The translations under genes and the position numbers were made by a program. Below, one piece after another: positions 6,706 through 11,118 of a DNA stretch of 11,118 nt (position 1 is the stretch's first letter; each line of letters begins with the position of its first letter). Under the pieces are notes generated by a model that had not been told where the DNA came from, searched no databases, and worked only from the letters and a program-made list of their open reading frames with translations. The stretch comes from Bacillota bacterium (lineage in GTDB: Bacteria; Bacillota; Sulfobacillia; RBS10-35), in NCBI GenBank assembly GCA_029960865.1, contig JASBVX010000026.1:1-11118 (forward strand), given 5' to 3'.

Positions 6706-7538
6706 GGGGCCTCACCTCCCAGCTCCCAAAGGGCCTTTTTCAGCTCTTCCGGGGTGGGAGCCCGGCCGTGAAAGGCGTTGTTCCCTTCCATAAAAGAAAC
6801 CCCTTTTCCTTTGACGGTATGGGCGATGATGACCCGGGGGCGGCCTTTTTCCTCCCAGCGGGGCCGGGGGATGGCCAGTGCCCGTTGCAGCTCCGCCACG
6901 TCATGGCCGTTCACTTCCTCCACCTGCCAGCCAAAAGCCTCCCATTTGGCTGGCAGGGGTCCCAGGCCCATGATGGCGTCGGTGGCTCCGTCCAGCTGGA
7001 ACCCGTTTTGGTCCACGATGGCCACCAGGTTCTGCAGGCCGTAGTGGGAGGCCGCCATGGCTGCCTCCCAGACCTGGCCTTCATTGAGCTCTCCATCCCC
7101 CAAAAGGACGAACACCCGGAAATCGAGACCGTCCATCTTCCCCGCCAGGGCGTGGCCCAGGCCGATGGAAAGGCCCTGGCCCAGGGAGCCGGTGGAGGCT
7201 TCCACCCAGGGGAGATCTTTGACCGACGGGTGGCCCTGCAGGGGGCTTCCGGTGCGGCGCAGGGTCTGCAAGGATTCCTCCGGGATCCGCCCCGTCTCCG
7301 CCAGGGCGGCGTAGAGGATGGGGGCGGCATGGCCTTTGCTGAGGATGAAGCGGTCCCGCAGCGGCCAGAGAGGATCCTTTTCATGCCACCGCAGTTCCTG
7401 GAAGAAGAGGACCGCCACGATATCGGCGGCCGAAAGGCTCCCTCCCGGATGGCCGGAACCGGCGGCGGCGATGCTTTCCAGCGCCAGGCGCCGGAGCTTT
7501 TGCGCCCTTTGGGAAAGGGTCGGGCCGGCGACTGTCAT
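6702..7538 (-). CDS. Transketolase, N-terminal subunit
   Basis: This is the pyrophosphate-binding half of the split transketolase, 278 residues. Visible motifs are GSGHPGGSLSAADI at 27-40, LSKGHAAP at 66-73, TGSLGQGLS at 116-124, and the ThDP/Mg motif GDGELNEGQVWEA at 147-159, completed by DQNGFQLDG at 176-184. HTVKGKGVSFME lies near the end. Length and motif order match the stand-alone N-terminal subunits. The ATG at 7538 overlaps the stop of the preceding aspartase-like gene as ATGA. The local ribosome binding site (GGGGAAG, 5 nt away) is weaker than others in the window, so expression probably depends on translation of the gene before it. It forms one enzyme with the next gene. Confidence 0.94.
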   Translation of the reverse strand: MTVAGPTLSQRAQKLRRLALESIAAAGSGHPGGSLSAADIVAVLFFQELRWHEKDPLWPLRDRFILSKGHAAPILYAALAETGRIPEESLQTLRRTGSPLQGHPSVKDLPWVEASTGSLGQGLSIGLGHALAGKMDGLDFRVFVLLGDGELNEGQVWEAAMAASHYGLQNLVAIVDQNGFQLDGATDAIMGLGPLPAKWEAFGWQVEEVNGHDVAELQRALAIPRPRWEEKGRPRVIIAHTVKGKGVSFMEGNNAFHGRAPTPEELKKALWELGGEAP

Positions 7539-8938
7539 AAGGACTTCCCCGGGACGCCCGGCTCCGTCATGGCGGCGTAATCCAGCACTTTATCCAGGGT
7601 GGCTTCATCCAAAAGGCCCTTTTCCAGGACCACTTCCCGCAGGGAGCGGCCTGTTTCCACCACTTCTTTGGCGATCTCTGCCGCCTTGAGGTAACCGATG
7701 TAGTCGGTGAGGGAGGTGGCGAGGGCGGCGCTTTTTTCCACCAGTTCCCGGGCCCTCTTTTCGTTGGCGGTGATGCCCTTGAAGCAGCGTTCATCCACCA
7801 CCAAAAGGGCATTTTTGAGGATCTCGATGCTTTCCAGGAGCATGAAAGCCACCACCGGCATCATGACGTTCAATTCCAGCTGGCCGGCCTCGGCGGCAGC
7901 GGCGATGCCGGCATCGTTGCCCATGACTCGGAAGCACACCTGGTTCAGCATCTCCAGCATGGAGGGGTTCACCTTGCCGGGCATGATGGAGGAACCGGGC
8001 TGGACGGCGGGGAGGCGGATCTCCGCCAGGCCGGTGCTGGGACCGGACGAGAGGAGGCGCAGGTCGTTGGAAATCTTGGAGACATCCAGGGCCAGGTCCC
8101 TCAAGGCCGCCGACACATGGGAGAAATCGCTCAGGCTCTGCATGAGGGCGAAAAGATCTTCCCCGGGCCGCAGGGGGAAGCCGGTAAGGCGGGCCAGGTG
8201 TTCCACCACTTTGGTGGGGTAAACCTTCTCCGCATTGACGCCGCTTCCCACCGCCGTGCCGCCGATCCCCAGTTCATGAAGGTCGGCGGCCGCCTCCTGG
8301 AGGCGCCGGCGGCCCCTTTGGATGATGTGGCTGTAGGCCAGGAATTCCTGGCCCAAGCGCACCGGCATGGCGTCCTGCAGGTGGGTGCGGCCGGCTTTCA
8401 CGATGGGCCAGAATTCCTGCGCCTTTTGCGCAAAGGTCTGGGCCACCTGATCCAGCACCGGGTAAAAGTCCTCCAGTGCCTTCAGGGTGGCCAAACGCAT
8501 GGCGGTGGGGAAGGAATCGTTGGTGGATTGGGCCATGTTCACCTGATCGTTGGGATGGACCGGCTTGTATTGGCCCCGGGGCTGGCCCAGGATCTCGTTG
8601 GCGCGGTTGGCGAGGACCTCATTGGTATTCATGTTGAAGGAAGTGCCGGCCCCTGCCTGGAAGGCGTCCACCACGAAGTGGTCGTTGAGGCGGCCGGCGA
8701 TGACGTCGTCCGCGGCGGCGACGATGGCATCGGCCACTTCCGCCGTCAGGCGGCCGGTTTCTTTGTGGGTGAGGGCCGCCGCTTTCTTGATGTGGGCCAT
8801 GGCCCAGATCATGGGAAAAGGCAGGCGGTATCCCGAGATGGGGAAGTTTTCCACGGCCCGCTGGGTCTGTACGCCCCAGTAGGCATCTTCCGGAACGCCC
8901 TTTTCGCCGAGGGAGTCTTTCTCCATGCGCATAGACAA
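7535..8938 (-). CDS. aspA: Aspartase/fumarase superfamily lyase, most likely aspartate ammonia-lyase
   Basis: This enzyme of about 467 residues belongs to the superfamily that makes fumarate by elimination, from aspartate (aspartase) or malate (class II fumarase). The family signature GSSIMPGKVNP (about 315-325) carries the catalytic serine loop. Several features favour aspartase: ENFPISGYR near the N-terminus, AGAGTSFNMNTNEV where FumC has SGTQSNMNMNEV, QSTND (about 137-141) where FumC has QSSND, and NDLRLLSSGP and AAEAGQLELNV in the C-terminal half. GRTHLQDA is shared by fumarases and the Bacillus aspartase AspB. Fumarase remains possible. The start is uncertain: GTG 8950 abuts the ribosome binding site (AAGGAG at 8950-8955), TTG 8938 is 11 nt from it, and ATG 8932 is 17 nt away; I prefer TTG 8938. 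It leads a three-gene coupled operon with the split transketolase. Confidence 0.88.
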   Translation of the reverse strand: MSMRMEKDSLGEKGVPEDAYWGVQTQRAVENFPISGYRLPFPMIWAMAHIKKAAALTHKETGRLTAEVADAIVAAADDVIAGRLNDHFVVDAFQAGAGTSFNMNTNEVLANRANEILGQPRGQYKPVHPNDQVNMAQSTNDSFPTAMRLATLKALEDFYPVLDQVAQTFAQKAQEFWPIVKAGRTHLQDAMPVRLGQEFLAYSHIIQRGRRRLQEAAADLHELGIGGTAVGSGVNAEKVYPTKVVEHLARLTGFPLRPGEDLFALMQSLSDFSHVSAALRDLALDVSKISNDLRLLSSGPSTGLAEIRLPAVQPGSSIMPGKVNPSMLEMLNQVCFRVMGNDAGIAAAAEAGQLELNVMMPVVAFMLLESIEILKNALLVVDERCFKGITANEKRARELVEKSAALATSLTDYIGYLKAAEIAKEVVETGRSLREVVLEKGLLDEATLDKVLDYAAMTEPGVPGKSL

Positions 8939-8975
8939 GATCGGGAACACTCCTTCCGCAAAATTCGCCGTAGCC

Positions 8976-8990
8976 GTTACCTATGGTAAC
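8976..8990. promoter_or_regulatory. Perfect 15-bp palindrome, operator candidate in a divergent promoter region
   Basis: GTTACC, a TAT spacer and GGTAAC form a perfect inverted repeat with 6-bp arms. It sits in the 82 bp between the aspartase-like gene and the flavin oxidoreductase gene, about 38 bp from the first start and 31 bp from the second, and overlaps the candidate -35 of the latter. It is too short and too far from a U-run to be a terminator. No regulator gene adjoins it directly, so its binding protein is unknown. Confidence 0.5.
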
Positions 8991-9013
8991 AGTTTCGACG
9001 CCTGTGGTATCCT
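8986..9013 (+). promoter_or_regulatory. Candidate promoter giving a leaderless mRNA
   Basis: GTAACA (8986-8991, four of six -35 matches) is followed after 16 bp by TATCCT (9008-9013, four of six -10 matches). The -10 ends 7 nt before the ATG at 9021, so transcription would begin at or next to the start codon. The lack of any ribosome binding site upstream of that ATG supports this reading. Confidence 0.4.
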
Positions 9014-9020
9014 GAATCCG

Positions 9021-10007
9021 ATGCGAAAAGGGATCTTTTTTACGCTGGATTATCACCCTGACCTCCATCCTGCGCCCCATGTGTACTTGCAGGAAACCTT
9101 GGAGCTCATGGAACTTTGCGATGAGCTGGGCCTGGAAATCTGGGTCTCGGAACACCATTTTTCGTACTATGGCCTGCTGCCTTCACCGGCCGTTTTTCTG
9201 GGAGCTGCCGCCCAGCGGACGAAAAAGGTGCGGCTGGGGACGGCGGTGGCGGTGGTGCCGATTCGCCATCCCCTGCACCTGGCGGAAGATTACGGCCTCG
9301 TGGATATCCTTTCCGGGGGAAGGCTGGAAGTGGCGGTGGGGAGCGGGTACCTCAGCCAGGAGCTGGCCCCTTTCGGGGTGACGCCCGAGACAAAGCACGG
9401 CCTTTTTGAGGATCATCTGGCCATCTGGCGCCAGGCCTGGCGAGGGGAGCCTATCCGCCACGAGGGGGAGTTCCTGACCCTGGAGAGCCCTTCCCCCCAG
9501 ATTCTTCCCTTGCAAAAGCCCCATCCTCCCTTTTGGTTTTCCATCACCCGCCCTGAGCCGGCCCAGGCCATCGGCAAACGGGGGGAAGATCTACTCACGG
9601 TGCCCTACATCCGCCTTTCCTCCCAGGAAGATCTGGCCAGCCTCCTTTACCGTTACCGGGAAGGGAGGCGCCAGGGCGGGCACGGCCCCGGCAAGGTGGG
9701 GGTGGCGGTGCATGCCTTTGCGGGGTATCATCGCTACCTCTGGGGAGAGGGGAAGGTGGAAGAGTATCAGCCTTATCAGCAAGCCCTCGATCTCTATCTA
9801 AAGACCCGCCTCCAGCCGGGCGCCCGCAGCCGGGGGGACGCTTCTCCCGATTTCGTGTGGCTGGGGAATCCGGAGGAGATCCGCAGCCGAATCGATACCT
9901 ACGAAGCCATGGGGGTGGAGCTTCTTCTCTTCATGGCCGATGTGGGAGGTCTTCCCCGTTCCCTGGTCCGCTCTTCTCTAAAGGGCCTGGCGGCCGCCTT
10001 CGCTTGA
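9021..10007 (+). CDS. Luciferase-like (LLM class) flavin-dependent oxidoreductase
   Basis: This 328-residue protein belongs to the bacterial luciferase-like monooxygenase family, TIM-barrel enzymes that use reduced FMN or F420. The typical order of motifs is present: WVSEHHF at 41-47, LPSPAVFLGAAA at 53-64, RLGTAVAVVP at 71-80, HPLHLAEDYGLVDILSGGRL at 83-102, GSGY at 107-110, then FGV and an AWRGEPIRHEGEF segment. The C-terminus has GNPEEIRSRIDTYEAMGVE, as is usual for the family. The substrate cannot be predicted. The ATG at 9021 begins the conserved barrel strand; the frame is open upstream to 8925, but that part overlaps the aspartase-like gene and has no family similarity. No ribosome binding site precedes the ATG, hence the leaderless proposal. 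It is divergent from the aspartase-transketolase operon and appears monocistronic. Confidence 0.9.
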   Translation: MRKGIFFTLDYHPDLHPAPHVYLQETLELMELCDELGLEIWVSEHHFSYYGLLPSPAVFLGAAAQRTKKVRLGTAVAVVPIRHPLHLAEDYGLVDILSGGRLEVAVGSGYLSQELAPFGVTPETKHGLFEDHLAIWRQAWRGEPIRHEGEFLTLESPSPQILPLQKPHPPFWFSITRPEPAQAIGKRGEDLLTVPYIRLSSQEDLASLLYRYREGRRQGGHGPGKVGVAVHAFAGYHRYLWGEGKVEEYQPYQQALDLYLKTRLQPGARSRGDASPDFVWLGNPEEIRSRIDTYEAMGVELLLFMADVGGLPRSLVRSSLKGLAAAFA

Positions 10008-10042
10008 GGACAATAGTAGGTTTAGGGCGGGCGGATTTGCCT

Positions 10043-10048
10043 TAAAAT
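10043..10048 (+). promoter_or_regulatory. Candidate -10 element for the Myb-like gene
   Basis: TAAAAT matches the sigma-70 -10 consensus at five of six positions and lies in the most AT-rich part of the 76-bp gap. The overlapping TAGAAT (10048-10053) is an equal match. Only a poor -35 (TTTAGG, 10021-10026, 16 bp upstream of TAAAAT) can be offered. Confidence 0.35.
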
Positions 10049-10049
10049 A

Positions 10050-10062
10050 GAATGTAACATTC
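10050..10062. promoter_or_regulatory. Perfect 13-bp palindrome, operator candidate
   Basis: GAATGT and ACATTC flank a central A as a perfect inverted repeat. It begins two bases after the TAAAAT element and covers the expected transcription start of the gene at 10084. A protein bound there would block initiation. Because that gene encodes a DNA-binding protein, self-control is a reasonable guess. Confidence 0.45.
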
Positions 10063-10083
10063 GGGGGAAGGGGAGCGGATTTC

Positions 10084-10683
10084 ATGGATGAGGAACAGCA
10101 GATGGAGAAGGAGGGCGGGCGCCGTCGGGCTCGCCGGAAAGGTTTCAAACACTGGACCAGGGAGGAAGACGAGCGCCTGGCCAGGCTGGTGAAAGAGCGG
10201 CTTCACCGCCACACGACGCTGCAATCCCTGTCAGAGGAGCTCTACCCCCAATTTAGGAGGGATGCCCCCAGCGTCTTGAGGCGTATTCGGTTTTTGCGCA
10301 AAAAGGACCCGGAACTGGATGCCCAGATCAACCGCTATCTCAGCAGGGCCCAGCCCCTTTCCGAGGAAGCCCGCCAAGAGATCCGCCAGCCCCTCCCGGA
10401 GGTGCCGGTGGCCCGGGACCTTTCCCTGGGGACGCCTGTGGCGCCTTCCCGGGCCGAAGCGGTGCCGGCCGCTTTGGAACAGGACGTGGGCGCCATCGTC
10501 CAACTGATGGAAGAGATGGGCCTTCCGGTGGAGCGGCGGCACCGGCGCCAGCTCCAGGAGATGGTGGAGCAGTATGGCCTCGTGGCGGTGGTGGCGGCGG
10601 TCGCCCAGAGCCTTTTGCAAAAGGCCGACGTGATCCTCCAGGAGGCGGAACGGCGCCTCGCCCGGGGAGAGCTGCCCCGCTGA
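10084..10683 (+). CDS. Myb/SANT-like DNA-binding protein (RsfA-like)
   Basis: The 199-residue protein starts with a very basic tail (RRRARRKG at 13-20) and a single Myb/SANT-like helix-turn-helix beginning HWTREEDERL at 23-32 and running to about 75. This resembles the prespore regulator RsfA of Bacillus and related single-repeat Myb-like proteins of Firmicutes. A proline-rich linker (about 85-125) leads to a helical C-terminal half (about 128-195) with an alternating hydrophobic pattern, probably for dimerisation. The ATG at 10084 has AAGGGGAG 8 nt upstream. It is probably a transcription regulator; its targets are unknown, and a sporulation role is inferred only from RsfA. A 13-bp palindrome lies over its presumed transcription start. 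The next gene starts 31 nt after the stop, so they may share a transcript. Confidence 0.75.
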   Translation: MDEEQQMEKEGGRRRARRKGFKHWTREEDERLARLVKERLHRHTTLQSLSEELYPQFRRDAPSVLRRIRFLRKKDPELDAQINRYLSRAQPLSEEARQEIRQPLPEVPVARDLSLGTPVAPSRAEAVPAALEQDVGAIVQLMEEMGLPVERRHRRQLQEMVEQYGLVAVVAAVAQSLLQKADVILQEAERRLARGELPR

Positions 10684-10714
10684 AAGGCATAGGGTAGAGA
10701 AATGGGGGAGAAGC

Positions 10715-11118
10715 GTGGGCAGGTGGTCCCGGCTGGGATGGATCCTTTTGGCCCTTTTCCTGGCGTTCCTGAGCCTGGTACCGGCTTTGGCGAGCCAGGG
10801 GAAACCTGCGCCCGGGGAGGGCCGGGAGGAAGAGGCAAGGGCGCTCCCTTCCGCCTCCCGGGAGCCAGAGGCGCCCCCGCCTGACGTGGCGCTCCCTTCC
10901 CTTTTCGCCGATGAGTTACCTCCAGGGGATGAGGAGGTGGCCCGCTTTCTCCTCACCCATCCGCCCAAAGATCCCCGCATCCAGGTCTTGATCTCCCAGG
11001 GTCCCGGGGCTCAGGCCAACGTTTACTTGTGGGATGGGGACACGTTGGTGGCCACCTTGAGGGGATTCGGCGGTCCTTATGCCGGGGGGGATGAGGCGCG
11101 GAGCCTGGAAGGCGACTA
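10715..11118 (+). CDS. Exported protein, partial; possibly an L,D-transpeptidase
   Basis: About 134 residues are visible before the window ends. The GTG at 10715 has GGGGGAG 4 nt upstream and opens a classical signal peptide: MGRWSR, a hydrophobic core (about 9-22), and a likely cleavage site after ALA at 24-26. A proline- and glutamate-rich spacer (about 30-60) follows, as in proteins that cross a cell wall. A beta-strand-like domain then begins (PRIQVLISQGPGAQANVYLW, DGDTLVATLRGFGG). The last visible residues, SLEGD, resemble the stretch that precedes the TPxG segment in YkuD-type L,D-transpeptidases, but the catalytic HxGxxxxxxxSxGC region would lie outside the window. Export is well supported; enzyme identity is a guess. 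A downstream position 31 nt after the Myb-like gene suggests possible co-transcription. Confidence 0.7.
   Translation, partial: MGRWSRLGWILLALFLAFLSLVPALASQGKPAPGEGREEEARALPSASREPEAPPPDVALPSLFADELPPGDEEVARFLLTHPPKDPRIQVLISQGPGAQANVYLWDGDTLVATLRGFGGPYAGGDEARSLEGD

Noticed and set aside
8925..9020. Upstream extension of the flavin oxidoreductase frame to ATG 8925
   Set aside because: It would overlap the aspartase-like gene and pass through the palindrome and promoter; the 32 extra residues have no family similarity.
10702..10884. ATG frame starting at 10702
   Set aside because: It is in a different frame from the signal-peptide protein beginning at GTG 10715, is short, and its sequence is low-complexity Gly/Pro.
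1..11118. RNA genes, CRISPR arrays, insertion sequences, attachment sites, riboswitches and intrinsic terminators
   Set aside because: I looked for tRNA-like cloverleaf arms, regularly spaced repeats, terminal inverted repeats with transposase genes, and GC hairpins followed by T-runs. None could be supported. All intergenic gaps are 132 bp or shorter.

Overview
The window is about 11 kb of gene-dense, GC-rich bacterial DNA. It is ordinary central carbon metabolism rather than a mobile or defence region. I see no rRNA, tRNA, CRISPR array, insertion sequence or integrase. Strong AGGAGG-type ribosome binding sites, several TTG/GTG starts, short gaps or ATGA overlaps between genes, and a Myb/SANT-like regulator reminiscent of Bacillus RsfA suggest a thermophilic or GC-rich Gram-positive (Firmicutes-like) bacterium. 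That placement is inference: no phylogenetic marker is present.

Layout. (1) Positions 1-2733, minus strand: a pyruvate/2-oxoacid dehydrogenase operon, E1 alpha, E1 beta, then E2. E2 is cut by the left edge. (2) Positions 2734-2865: a divergent promoter region of 132 bp. (3) Positions 2866-5758, plus strand: a two-subunit CoA-dependent 2-oxoacid:ferredoxin oxidoreductase (korA, korB), followed two bases later by an unrecognised 94-residue protein. (4) Positions 5755-8938, minus strand: an aspartase/fumarase-superfamily enzyme (aspartase-like by its motifs) followed by a transketolase split into N- and C-terminal subunits. All three are joined by ATGA overlaps. Its last gene meets the 94-residue gene tail to tail with a 4-bp overlap. 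(5) Positions 8939-9020: a second divergent control region with a perfect 15-bp palindrome. (6) Positions 9021-10007, plus: a luciferase-like flavin-dependent oxidoreductase that lacks a ribosome binding site and may be read from a leaderless mRNA. (7) Positions 10084-11118, plus: a Myb-like DNA-binding protein with a 13-bp palindrome just upstream, then the start of an exported protein that runs off the right edge.

How the genes fit together. The two divergent operons at the left encode alternative ways to decarboxylate 2-oxoacids to acyl-CoA. The dehydrogenase complex passes electrons to NAD through lipoate and E3; KorAB passes them to ferredoxin. A shared control region between them would be a natural place to choose between NADH and reduced ferredoxin. 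The aspartase-like enzyme would supply fumarate (and ammonia), and transketolase connects glycolysis to pentose phosphates. I find no convincing new multi-gene system. The most interesting points are the three palindromic operator candidates, the leaderless candidate, the unknown protein coupled to korB, and the linkage of an aspartase-like gene to split transketolase.
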